Part shown: piece by piece, positions 33,431-44,460 of the stretch
How the letters are laid out: each line of letters starts with the position of its first letter
Position numbering within the stretch: position 1 is the stretch's first letter
Source of the DNA: Liolophura sinensis
Taxonomy: Eukaryota > Mollusca > Polyplacophora > Chitonida > Chitonidae
Assembly (NCBI RefSeq): GCF_032854445.1
Contig: NC_088304.1
Location: 25,245,704-25,309,703, forward strand
Direction: 5' to 3'
Length of the DNA: 64,000 nucleotides
Notes under the pieces: model-generated
The model's database searches: none
Seen by the model: the letters and a program-made list of their open reading frames with translations, nothing else
What the model was told of the DNA's origin: nothing
Position numbers and translations under genes: made by a program

Positions 33431-36400
33431 CTACAATGAGGACTTGGTGAAGAAGCGTTGTATCCGGAAAGGTGTCAGGTCGTACGAAGGTGACTTTCCC
33501 TGTGCGAGCTCTGATAGCACCTTCCCTACCACCGGGGCCAGTTTGAAACCGTGACCTGCAAACAGATTGACTGATAAATTGCATTTACTATTTTTCTTTC
33601 ATCAAAATAAAGTTGTAAAGATATTGTAGTTTATAGATGTAATTTATTTGTATCCCGGTCTTGAGGTGAAAAGTTTTATCACGATATCTTATCTGATACG
33701 CTCATTGAAAGATTGACGTTTCGTTTTTTGTTCGTTTCACTGACCTGAAAACCCCGCCCCTATCACTATGTTCTTCCAGTGTGGATGTGTGTCCAGGATG
33801 AAGTTTTCATCAGGGGTCACCTGCAAATTACAGTATATATACGGTGAAACAAAGTACTCTTAACGAAAACTTAATCTTATTGACAGGTTTGAAATATGGA
33901 TTCTGTAAGACTGCATGGAGGCACATTCTGTTGTTTACCGGAAATACACAGTAGATGTATACTTTAAGGATTCACCTATACTCAATCACTTGTGAGACCT
34001 TGGTAACAATAAAGGGTTGGTGATGCTCACACACAGGTGAACGTTTGCCCAGCCTAACGTCCATTGATCACTTGCCTTCGACCCATGTGTCGTGGGTATT
34101 TGTACCTCATGCGCGGGGAAGTTTATCAGCGATTTCCAAACGGTAGACACACGTGTACCAGACAGCTAGCTAGGATTTTGTCGTCGTCGTCGTCGTCGTC
34201 GTCGTCGTCCTCCTCCTCCTCCTCCTCCTCCTCATCACCATCATCATCTTATTTGGTGTGGTTTTTATGCCTTTTTGAAGGGTATTTCTCTTTAACGACG
34301 TTAAGCCAGCGTTAGGATGGGTTGATCCCAGGGGACATCCAGGCTAGCTAGGAGTGTAGCTTACCGCGTATAAACAAATTTCTCTGATGTCTGGCCTCTC
34401 TCCCTCCATACCAGGGAAGTGTTCCTTCATGTACGGAGTGTAGCTTACCGTGTATGTATATGTCTCCCTGATGCCGATCTCTCTTCCTCCACACCAGGAA
34501 AGTGTTCCCTCGCGTACCAGGAGTATAGCTTACCGTGTATATACAAGTCTCCCTGATACTAGGTCTATCTCCCTCCACACCAGGGAAGTGTTCCTTCACG
34601 TACGGAGTGTAGCTTACCGTGTATATACAAGTCTTCCTGAAGCTGGTCTCTCTCCCTCCACACCAGGGAAGTGTTCCTTCACGTACGGAGTGTAGCTTAC
34701 CGTGTATATACAAGTCTTCCTGAAGCTGGTCTCTCTTCCTCCACATTAGGGAAGTGCTCCTTCACGTACGGAGTGCAGCTTACCGTGTATATACAAGTCT
34801 CCCTGATGCCGGTCTCTCTCCCTCCACACCAGGGAAGTTCCCTCACGTACGGAGTGTAGCCTACTGTGTATATACAAGTCTCCTTGATACCGGGTCTCTC
34901 TTCCTCCACACCAGGGAAGTGTTCCCTCACGTACCAGTAGTATAGCTTACCGTGTAGATCCCCACGTACGGAGTGTAGCTTACTGTGTATATACAAGTCT
35001 CCTTGATACCGGGTCTCTCTTCCTCCACACCAGGGAAGTGTTCCCTTACGTACCAGTAGTGTAGCTTACCGTGTAGATACAAGTCTCCCTGATACCAGGT
35101 CTCTCTCCCTCTACACCAAGGAAGTGTTCCTTCACGTACGGAGTGTAGCTTACCGTGTATATACAAGTCTCCTTGATACCGGGTCTCTCTCTCTCCACAC
35201 CAGAGAAGTGTTCCTTCACGTACTGAGTGTAGCTTACCGTGTATATACAAGTCTCCTTGATACCGGGTCTCTCTTCCTCCACACCAGGGAAGTGTTTCCT
35301 CATGTACCAGGAGTATAGCTTACCGTGTATATACAAGTCTCCCTGATACTAGGTCTCTCTCCCTCCACACCAGGAAAGTGTTCCCTCGTGTACCAGGAGT
35401 ATAGCTTACCGTGTATGTACAAGTCTCCCTGATACTAGGTCTATCTCCCTCCACACCAGGAAAGTGTTCCCTCGTGTACGGAGTGTAGCTTACCGTGTAT
35501 ATACAAGTCTCCCTGATGCCGGTCTCTCTCCCTCCACACCAGGGAAGTGTTCCTTCACGTACGGAGTGTAGCTTACCGTGTATATACAAGTCTCCTTGAT
35601 ACCGGGTCTCTCTTCCTCCACACCAGGAAAGTGTTTCCTCATGTACCAGGAGTATAGCTTACCGTGTATATACAAGTCTCCCTGATACTAGGTCTCTCTC
35701 CCTCCACACCAGGAAAGTGTTCCCTCGTGTACCAGGAGTATAGCTTACCGTGTATGTACAAGTCTCCCTGATACTAGGTCTATCTCCCTCCACACCAGGA
35801 AAGTGTTCCTTCACGTACGGAGTGTAGCTTACCGTGTATATACAAGTCTCCTTGATACCGGGTCTCTCTTCCTCCACACCAGGAAAGTGTTTCCTCATGT
35901 ACCAGGAGTATAGCTTACCGTGTATGTACAAGTCTCCCTGATACTAGGTCTATCTCCCTCCACACCAGGAAAGTGTTCCTTCATGTACGGAGTGTAGCTT
36001 ACCGTGTATATACAAGTCTCCTTGATACCGGGTCTCTCTTCCTCCACACCAGGAAAGTGTTTCCTCATGTACCAGGAGTATAGCTTACCGTGTATGTACA
36101 AGTCTCCCTGATACTAGGTCTATCTCCCTCCACACCAGGAAAGTGTTCCCTCGCGTACGGAGTGTAGCTTACCGTGTATATACAAGTCTCCCTGATGCCG
36201 GTCTCTCTCCCTCCACACCAGGGAAGTGCTCCTTCACGTACGGAGTGTAGCTTACCGTGTATATACAAGTCTCCCTGATACCTGGTTTCTCTTCCTCCAC
36301 ACCAGGAAAGTGTTCCCTCACGTACCAGGAGTATAGCTTACCGTGTATATACAAGTCTCCCTGATACCAGGTCTCTCCCCCTCCACACCAGGGAAGTGTT

Positions 36401-39400
36401 CCTTCACGTATTTCACCATGGAGTTCAGCACCCAGGAATCATCCACCCCATCACGGAAGTCGGGGTTTATAGCTGGTCCCGTGTGTAAGACGATCTTAAA
36501 CCGAACGAGAATTTTTAATTTGCTAAATTAGAAGTTGCCGTATTTAATAAAATCCAGGTTCAGGTTACAAGGTGTGCTGGTTGTTACAGCGACATGATCT
36601 GCACTGCCAACTTTGTGTTAGAACGTTCTTCACGTATTATATTTATTTCTTTCTCTACACACACACACACATATATATATATTGGGTTATTTTGTGGTTT
36701 CTACATTACCTGTTTTGGGCTCTTCTATTATTCTATTCTTTGCGTTATGGCTCAGAAGAATGTGGAAACATATACTTCTACTTCACATGTTGTACGCTTC
36801 TGAAATATCAATGAGGCCGTATCGTTCATAGATAATAATCAAATAGAAAATAATACAATCGCAAAGATGGAAGGTGAAAACTTACAACTTTTTGACAGCC
36901 GTCTCCTATTGCCAGTGTGTAAGCTTAATTATTGTGCGTGCGCGCAAGAGGGATAATCTTTGCCTAAAAGGGAAGTTTTCCCCAGCCCCCCTACCTTCAC
37001 ATGCCCCGGATATTCCATCGCAGGTAGGCTGTACACATCTGCGCCGTGAATTGCGTTCAACTCTATCGTGCAGGGAAACCCGTTATCTGCGCTGAGGACG
37101 CCGGGTTTTCTCTCCCTCCAGTAACCCACAGTTATCCTGACCGGCTGAAATAAGAATTGGTTATTCCAATAACGAACGGAGGGAAAAATGGGAACTTAAA
37201 CCTACTTACATGCCTATATATCAACTTCGACCGAACTGTATGACAAGATGTTCTGATATTTATTCTCAGACTATGCATTAGTTCAATTAAATTAAATGTT
37301 CAGGTATACTGTCAAAGTACGTTGTGTCAGGTAAGTATCGGAAATTGTTGAAACTGATCTCAATGTTTCATTTAATTCAGATAATTATATATATTTGCAT
37401 ATACATACACATGCTCATTTCTTTTACGAATATTTGTACATACCGGTCCCGGTGTGTCTAAAGTCTTCAAATCATTTGTACATATAGCGTTCCTGGTGTG
37501 TCTGAAGTCTTCAAATCATTTGTACATACCGGTCCCGGTGTGTCTAAAGTCTACAAATCATTTGTACAGACTGGTCCCAATGTGTCTAACGTCTACAAAT
37601 CATTTGTACAGACTGGCCCCAATGTGTCTAAAGTCTTCAAATCATTTGTGCATACCCGTCCCCGTGGGTCTAAAGTCTTCAAAGCATTTGTACATACTGG
37701 TCCCGGTGTGTCTAAAGTCTTCAAATCATTTATACATGCCATTCCCGGTGGGTCTAAAGTCTTCAAAAGATTTGTACATACCGGTCCCGGTGGGTCTAAA
37801 GTCTTCAAATCATTTTTATATACCAGTCCCGATGTGTCTAAAGTCTTTTTTTTTGGTACATTTGGAACACTTTGCATATATATGTGTGTAAAATAAATTC
37901 TTATTTGCACATATGTACAAAAGATTTCCACACATGTACACACAAAAACTTGCGTTTCACTCCGCGACTCCGCGAGTGTTTTCATAACGTTGCATTCACT
38001 AGCGATGTCCATGAATTTATTTATTTATTTATTTATTTGATTGGTGTTTTACGCCGTACTCAAGAATATTTCACTTATACGACGGCGGCCAGCATTATGG
38101 TGGGTGGAAACCGGGCACAGCTCGGGGGAAACACACGACCATCTGGAGGTTGCTGCAAGACCTTCCCACGTACGGCCGGAGAGGAAGCCAGCATGAACTG
38201 GACTTGAACTCACAGCGACCGCATTGGTGAGAGACTCCTGGGTCATTACGCTGCGCTAGCGCGCTAACAAACTGAGCCACAGAGACCCCCCGATGTCCAT
38301 GAAAGTTGAACTTATTTTAATTCACTGATGCATATGGTGCGAGACGAAGCCAGATAATGGAACAATTACTGTATCCAGAAAATGCATTTTCGTCACAAAA
38401 ATTGAAATTTATGAACTGTTGGCCTTAGCAACATGCAAAAACATGTGCAACGTCTATATGGGTGCATGAAATAGCCATGAAGCAGACTGCCGGAACACAC
38501 ATTGCAAAACGCCGTGAATTGCTGATCTCTCTAATGTATACTACGGGTGGACATCCTGGATCTATGCTGCTATACTGGCTCTGTACAGTTCTAGTATGAA
38601 ATATCAATTAATTTATGACCTTCCCATGTACGACAGGAGAGAGAGAGCCAGCGTGAGGTAGACATGAACTCACAGGGACCGCATGCGTCTGTGGCTTCTG
38701 AAGTACTGTACTGCGCCAGCCCGCTAAGCACTGAACGTGGTTTGATTGATTGATTGATTGATTGATTGATGGATTGATGGATGGATGGATGGATGGATTT
38801 TTGACGTCATACTTAACAATTTTCGGTCACATGACGACCAGGAATCATTAGGTGTGCTTACATATACATGTATACTGTATCTTCCATACAGTATACCGCC
38901 AAAGTGCTGCCACTGAAATATCATGACGAAGACACCAGACATGACACCCTACCCAGTCACATTATACTCTCACCTCTCAGTGCTGAGGGTCAAACCAGGC
39001 AGCAACAAGTCCCATTTTAAAAGTCTTTGGTATTACACCCACACTCCTCGCAGCCATCCGACGGGCGAAGCGATTTTAAATAAAATCATTATCGTCATCG
39101 TTTCGTCAATTTAAACGGCTGACATATTACTAGTTCGAAACCTAGAGTGGTAGCAGCCAGTTTTCGGCACTTAAACTATGTATTTATTTGATTGGTGTTT
39201 TACGCAAGAATATTTCACATATACAACGATGGCCAGCATTATCGTGGTGAGAAACTGGGCAGGGCCGGGGAGGGGGGGGGGACCCACGACGATCCGCAAG
39301 CTGGTGGCAGATCTTCAGCTCTTGAATATGTGCCATGTCCGGAAAATGTAATCCTTTGTAACGATAAAAATTAATTTTGACTCCAGAATGTGCGACAATC

Positions 39401-42400
39401 TACTGTCGCCTACATCTTCACGGATGGCTGTCGTACTTGCAGATGATACAGTATAATGCCATGATTTCATCATCTGTGTGTACACTTTATGACAAGTCAC
39501 ATTTTTTTGTATGACGTCACATTTCCCTTGTGTTGGGCCGTGCGCAGAGCAAAATGTCTGTCTGAATTAGACGCATCGTCCATTGCCCATCCTTCATACT
39601 GGCTACAATCTAAGTCGATATTCAACAATGACATGCGCAAAACCGATGTAGAATCAAGACACACATACCTTAAGTGGTAGATGTAACCCCAAGGGCTTGA
39701 GAAGCTCAGGTGCCCAGGGACCCGCACAGATGACCACGCTGCGAGTCTTGTACGATCGTTTTGTAGTCCTCACGGTAACAATCTCTCCCGGGAACAACCC
39801 TGTCATCTTTTCTCCAGATCGGATCTCTCCGCCATTTTTCACAAACATTTCCTGTTAGTTAGGAAAATGCAGAAAATGCAGACAATCCAAGCGTATGTAT
39901 AAAATCTAAGTGTCCAATGCTATATCTCCCCCTTCCAACACCCTTTTGATTCTATAATTATTTATTCATTGGATTGGTGTTTTAAACCGTACCTATAATC
40001 AAGAATATTTCACTTATACAACCGTGGCCAACATGATGGCGGGAAGAAACAGGACAGGCCTCGAGAGAAACCAGCGACCATTAGCAGGTTGCTGGCAGAC
40101 CTTCTCAAAACCTGCCTTGTCTTGAACTCAAAGCGGTGTCATTGTTGAGAGGCTCCTGAGTCCTCAACTTTCACGTTCTAGAAAAAAGGTATATCATGCA
40201 TTGAGAAGAAGTACATACTGGTGCATGAAAAATATTAAACATATATTCACAATTATTATACAGGTCCACATTATCAAATGTTTGACTTCGCAGAAATACT
40301 ATATGATTTACATCAATATAAATCCAGTGCATGTAATATATACAACGCTCAAAGCACGTATAGGTATCCAGCTTCGGATACTGACTTCCCTCATTCGCCT
40401 AGAACACACCTCCCGTCTTTCCAAGATCATTGAAAACTGTTGACTATTCATCTCTTCGCAATAATCCGTCATAATTTCATGCTTCATATACTTTTTTTTT
40501 ACTCCTTTGATAATTTGTGTTGAATGATGATTTGGAAATTCGTTGTGGGATTACTGACCTGCATGTACAGTCCATTTTGGTTGACGGCCAGTATACGAAT
40601 GTCTACTTTGATGCCCAGGTTCTGAACATATTACTCATATTAATATAGTGACAATAAGGATTACACATGCAGAAGACCATATCATCTTATCGCGTTAGTG
40701 TATCCTGCTTTACCTGTAAAGCTGTTAGAGACTTGTCAGCGTAAAGAATACCCGCCACACCGTCGTACACCGCCCCATATTCGGTTGGGTACCTCAACAT
40801 TGGGTAAGCCATCCGGAACTCTTCCGGGGATAGTCTCTGACAATGTTCCCCGGAACTCCGAATGGCTTGCTCCAAACGTGATAAATACGGACTGCCATCT
40901 TCTCCAATCATGATAAGGCCTGTCTTCCTGTTGGGAAAAAGTCATTTTCGTTGGCAAGAAGAAGTTCAAAGCACAATTATTGTTTAATATGAAAGACTAC
41001 AGCATAGGTGGTAAAATCACAACCGTGGCTACAGAGTGATAGTTGACGAATGATCACACGCAACCAGTGAAACCCGGCCATCTGTCAGTTTACCGAAATC
41101 AGGGTTTTATTCCAACTGTTCATGTATATGCTTTATTGGTAGGAACGTTTGTGCCCCTTAGTACCATATAACTCAAGCAGAACTGGGTAAAAAAGAATGC
41201 AGGGATGTTCATTATAATTTATTAGGCGTCACTGGTCAGGAATTACCCCAAATGCAATGCTGTTATCACATTTAATATACAAGCACATGCAGTAAGCACA
41301 AAGGCGGTCATATGTTCAAGGTCACTGTTCATCGCCAAGCCGAGGCGTACTGTTCTGTTGTAAAGATGAATTTTAGTGTTTGTTTTGAAGATAGGACATT
41401 TTATTCATCATCACGGTTGAACTTATCAACGCAGTGTCTATATATATATACACTACATTATCAAGGTGGCCGTGACATGCGAGTGCATGCCGCAAAAGCT
41501 CTGCCCCAACTTGAGTATCATCCCGAAGACACCAGACATGACACTCCACCCAGTCAGATAATACTGACACCCGACCATCTAGTCCTGATTCTTCACCCTA
41601 AGCTCTCAATGCTGAGCGTCATGTGAGACATCAACAAATACCATTTTTGACCCAACCCAGGTTTGATCCCATGCAGGTCTCCCGAATTCAATGCGGACGA
41701 TCTAACCCCCCAAGCGGCCCAATATATAGCGCAGAAATACAGACCCCATATAATATGACCATAAGGCCTATACTGGTGAAAGGGACATTAAACCATGGCA
41801 AACAAAAGCAGATTTGAAGGCAGCCGTAAGTTCTTGTGGTTACTTAATGTTCTGTCGTTTTATTTGTACTTACTTGTAGACGGTAGTTCCAGTTTCCTCC
41901 TCCAGATTTGCCCAGATGTCGTAGGCCTCTCTCATCATGCGGACGTAGAAATCTTGTGGGTAAGCTTTACGTGTGATTCGGCTGTGGCCATGAGAACTTC
42001 CGCGAGTGTGAGGCAGCGGAAACTTTGAATATAGACACATGTATTACAGAGTGTTAGTACCGCATAAGCTGTGCGTATACAGGGGACCTGTTATTGAAAG
42101 TCTTTCTAAAAGCCAATCAAGTCTAAATACCAATCACATCTTAATGCAAACCAAATAACAAGTTTTGATAAGTATTAGTCCTACAACATATAATCCTGTT
42201 ATTTACCCTGGTGCCGGAATATTAAGCTTTGCCTGTGTAAATATACAATAAAGTTACGTTTTTAAATAGTTGTTTCCATATCATACTCACCAAGTATCCG
42301 TTCATAAATGTAATTTGGAGATGGTCCCTTACCTGTTCCAGCATTAAAGTAGATCGACCGGCTTTGGCGAGGTGGTAAGCTGTAGACGACCCCTCAACCC

Positions 42401-42443
42401 CCGCGCCGATGACAATGGCATCGTATGTGTCCGTAGCTGCCAT
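33431..42443 (-). CDS. PIPOX: Peroxisomal sarcosine/pipecolate oxidase (complete, 8 coding exons)
   Basis: An FAD-dependent amine oxidase (MSOX/DAO fold) that oxidises sarcosine or L-pipecolate with O2, giving H2O2, in peroxisomes. Exons in transcription order: 42443-42333, 42022-41874, 40927-40714, 39851-39669, 37144-36995, 36494-36342, 33820-33745, 33555-33431. Phases agree; the frame is 1161 nt (386 aa; human 390). Visible motifs: dinucleotide-binding [10 protein letters not shown] near residue 10; [13 protein letters not shown] (exon 2); [18 protein letters not shown] (exon 4); ETCIYT ending exon 6, whose Cys matches the covalent FAD cysteine of the family; [12 protein letters not shown] and IVIGAGFSG (exon 7); [14 protein letters not shown] (exon 8). 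The ATG at 42443 was chosen over an upstream TTG. The C-terminus is -KSSL, a non-canonical PTS1. The gene is convergent with NUP88 and divergent from the zinc-finger gene. Confidence 0.94.
34182..34245 (+). repeat. Trinucleotide tract (GTC)n(CTC)n
   Basis: About eight TCG/GTC units pass into about eight CTC units and then CATCAT units, inside PIPOX intron 6. Confidence 0.95.
34345..36341 (-). repeat. 83-87-bp minisatellite built from the PIPOX exon 6 end plus its splice donor
   Basis: On the minus strand, intron 6 opens with about 25 tandem donor copies, counting the true one at 36342/36341. Each unit is about 68 bp of the exon 6 end (starting TACGTGAAGGAACACTTCCC and ending TGTATATACACG) followed by the donor GTAAGC and about 10 more intron bases. 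Two subtypes alternate: 83 bp (TACACTCCGTACGTGAAGG) and about 86-87 bp (TATACTCCTGGTACATGAGG). The subtypes form higher-order patterns between 35320 and 36250. Each unit also carries the TGT codon of the presumed FAD-linking cysteine. Unit lengths mostly are not multiples of 3, so retention would shift the frame. Truncated or mutated copies lie at 34350-34440 and 34945-34980. Confidence 0.93.
37440..37860 (-). repeat. 43-bp minisatellite in PIPOX intron 5
   Basis: About ten copies of a unit reading, on the plus strand, AAATCATTTGTACATACCGG then TCCCGGTGTGTCTAAAGTCTTC. On the PIPOX sense strand each unit holds CCGGTATGTAC, donor-like, and GACTTTAG, acceptor-like. The array begins about 300 bp upstream (in PIPOX sense) of exon 5 and does not match any exon I can see. 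Confidence 0.88.
38016..38290 (-). mobile_element. SINE family A, full length, perfect 13-bp target-site duplication
   Basis: A complete reverse copy from an ATTT-rich tail through ATTGGTGTTTTACGCCGTAC to the head (CTGAGCCACAGAGACCC). The flanks CGATGTCCATGAA (38003-38015 and 38291-38303) are identical, pointing to a recent insertion. It lies in PIPOX intron 4. Confidence 0.92.
38741..39035 (-). mobile_element. SINE family B copy with ATTG/GATG microsatellite tail
   Basis: The left end is a (GATT)n(GATG)n microsatellite. It is followed by the tail (TTTTTGACGTCATACTTAAC, CAATTTTCGGTCACATGACG) and body (CACTGAAATATCATGACGAA) of family B in reverse. The head is lost. Confidence 0.65.
39181..39318 (-). 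mobile_element. SINE family A fragment, reverse
   Basis: Tail ATTGGTGTTTTACGCAAGAA, with a deletion, then the body to GACGATCCGCAAGCTGG. A poly-G run interrupts it. Confidence 0.7.
39957..40162 (-). mobile_element. SINE family A, reverse, diverged
   Basis: Tail GGATTGGTGTTTTAAACCGT, body ACCATTAGCAGGTTGCTGGC, ending near GTTGAGAGGCTCCTGAGTCC. It is in PIPOX intron 3. Confidence 0.7.
40559..40621 (-). CDS. Candidate in-frame cassette exon of PIPOX (63 nt)
   Basis: Inside PIPOX intron 3 the minus strand has ATGTTCAG before and GTCAGT after an open 63-nt segment. In phase 0 it reads [20 protein letters not shown] plus Q. Both flanking exons also join in phase 0, so inclusion would add 21 residues after LTALQ without breaking the frame. 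Known PIPOX proteins have no insertion here: exons 3 and 4 joined directly already align gap-free with the human protein. The pyrimidine tract is weak, and a 21-codon open stretch is not improbable by chance. It could be a cassette exon, a lineage-specific exon or a decoy. Confidence 0.3.
41385..41765 (-). mobile_element. SINE family B copy, reverse, with head
   Basis: The body (GAGTATCATCCCGAAGACAC, GACACTCCACCCAGTCAGAT) leads right to a head-like region (GGTTTGATCCCATGCAGGTC, GACGATCTAACCCCCCAAGC), the inverse complement of the family B promoter boxes. It lies between PIPOX exons 2 and 3. Confidence 0.65.
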
Positions 42444-43365
42444 CGTGGCACACAACTAACGTCTCTTATAATGAAGACGGTCTATATCTGTAGGCTGGAC
42501 GAGACACCCGTCAATACACCTGCCTCAGCTGCTGTGAATACATTATTATACCTGTACAAGATATGCCTTAATCACTTCTCTGTCACATGCCACCGTTTTA
42601 GTACAAGGTACTCGACACACATAAACTCCGCGTTTGAACAAGCTGTCTGTCACGTCAAACCCGCAGGCCAAGCTCACACAACTAGGGTAACTTCGGACAT
42701 TCGAAAATTCGGATATTCGGGTAACTTCGGACATCCGGGTAAGATCGGACAGATCATAAAATAGCTCATCGGTAAAACATTAGGCCTTATACAGTGGTTG
42801 TCTGTCTTCTACTCGTGACACAGATACGGTTTTTGATTATGCATGTAGGCCTATGTGTATACGGAGTACCCACCGCACCAGCCGTCCGACTATTTTGTTC
42901 CGCAATCGGGATTGTGTTATTTTATTTATTTGATTATGTTGGCACGGGTTTAACTGTTAGAGAATAACCTGTATATATGTCAAGGTGCGAGGAATTTAGC
43001 AGGTCATTGTCATCAGACATCGATAAATCAGGTTAGTGCGTGCTCGAATCCAGTTCTATCTGGTTCGGCTGAAACGTTACGCCAGAACTGCCGAAGGGGA
43101 ATGGTTTTCTTCGAGCTCTATCCGGTGGAGGCTACTCCATCCATAAACTCGATAGAGTTCCTGTAAGGAAGATATTCCTATGTGCATGACACCATAATTT
43201 CCATTCGTGTCATAATTTGTAATTCGCTATCCTCGGAGAATGTAATAATCTATTTTATCGACAACTTATATACTAGCATGGTACACGATTTAAATACTGA
43301 TTTCACTTATCCGCCTAGCAAATTCCTTGAGTTGTTATATGAGCAAAATAATTGCATGGTTGGCG

Positions 43366-43620
43366 GCCTTGGGAAGGTTGTTTTGTATATATTGGTTGAC
43401 AGTCTTGGTAAGGTTGTTTTGTATATATTGTTTAACAATCTTGGTAAGGTTGGTTTGTATACATTGGGTAGCAATATTGGTAAGGTTGTTTTGTATGTTT
43501 TGGTTGTCAGTTTTGGTAAGGTTGTTTTGTATATATTGGTTGGCAATTTTGGTAAGGTTATTTTGTAATATTGCGTAGGGACCTTGGTAAGGCTGTTTTA
43601 TACATTTTCGTTGACACGTA
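43366..43620 (+). repeat. 36-bp minisatellite with donor-like motif, array 1
   Basis: Seven units like GGTTGACAGTCTTGGTAAGG plus TTGTTTTGTATATATT. Each contains TTGGTAAGG, a good match to a 5' splice site. Because 36 is a multiple of 3 the array gives a 12-residue periodic translation, which I take as non-coding. Confidence 0.9.
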
Positions 43621-43788
43621 ATATTGACGTGTGGTCAGTTTGGATTCCATACTGACTATTCCACATGACTAGCCGCTCTTAATCTATTTGAAAAATTAAC
43701 TATTGCAAAGGATTAGTATCTCGCCCTTTTTGGAGAACTAACTTCTCATTTTGCATGCACTGTTGGTAGGAAGGGACCACGCAGTATC

Positions 43789-43912
43789 TATTTATTTATT
43801 TCATTGGTGTTTTACGCCGTAGTCAAGAATATTTCCCTTATACGACTGCGGCCAGCATTATGGTGAGAGGAAACCGGGCAGAGTTCGGGGGAAACTCACG
43901 ACGACCACGCGA
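43789..43912 (-). mobile_element. SINE family A 3' fragment, reverse
   Basis: TTATTTATTTCATTGGTGTT, ACGCCGTAGTCAAGAATATT and GAGAGGAAACCGGGCAGAGT, ending at CTCACGACGACCACG. It lies between the two 36-bp arrays. Confidence 0.75.
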
Positions 43913-44029
43913 TAGGAATAAGATTTAAAAGCATGCAATTCAATATCGTTACTTATGAAAAATATAAAGCATTATGTGCTGGACCGTGGCAATCCCTGTC
44001 AATGCTCTTTGGTATAAAGCTGTATTATA

Positions 44030-44460
44030 TACACTGGTTGGCCTAGCTTAGGCTGTTTTATGTACACTGGTTGGCAATCTGGGTAAGGCTGTTTTGTAGC
44101 CTATACACTGGTTGGCAATCTGGGTGAGGTTGGTTTGTATACACTGGTTGGCGAACTGGATAAGGCTGTTTTGTATGCACTGGTTGGCAATCTTGGTAAG
44201 ACTGTTTTGTACACATTGGTAGGTGATCTTAGTAAAGCTGTCTTGTATACCTGGTTGGCAAACTGGGTAAGGCTGTTTGTGCACGCTGGTTGGCAATCTG
44301 AGTATAGCTGTTTTGTATACAATCGTTTTCAATCTGGGTAGAGTGTTTTGTACACTTTGGTTGGTAATCTTGGTAACGCTGTTTTGTATACACTGGTTGG
44401 CAATCTTGGTAAGGCTGTTTTATGTACATTGGTGGGCAGTCTGTTTTATGCTGTTTTTAT
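44030..44460 (+). repeat. 36-bp minisatellite with donor-like motif, array 2
   Basis: About 12 units of the same type as array 1 (GGTTGGCAATCTTGGTAAGG plus CTGTTTTGTATACACT), more divergent in length and sequence. Many units keep GGTAAG. Confidence 0.9.

Noticed and set aside
34348-36354. Series of minus-strand open frames with KEHFPGVE-type repeats as a repetitive protein gene
   Set aside because: These are translations of the amplified PIPOX exon 6 border. Unit length is mostly not a multiple of 3, so the frame is lost after one or two units and GTAAGC donors sit in each unit.
37131-37144. PIPOX exon 5 starting at the inner acceptor (GGTCAG before GATAACTG)
   Set aside because: That choice breaks the phase with exon 4. 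The acceptor TTATTTCAG eight bases upstream keeps the frame and gives PVRITVGYW, matching the family.
43182-43568. 12-residue periodic protein (LGKVVLYILV-type) from the 36-bp array
   Set aside because: Both strands stay open because 36 is a multiple of 3. The repeat is a minisatellite, and no start, splice or family evidence supports coding.
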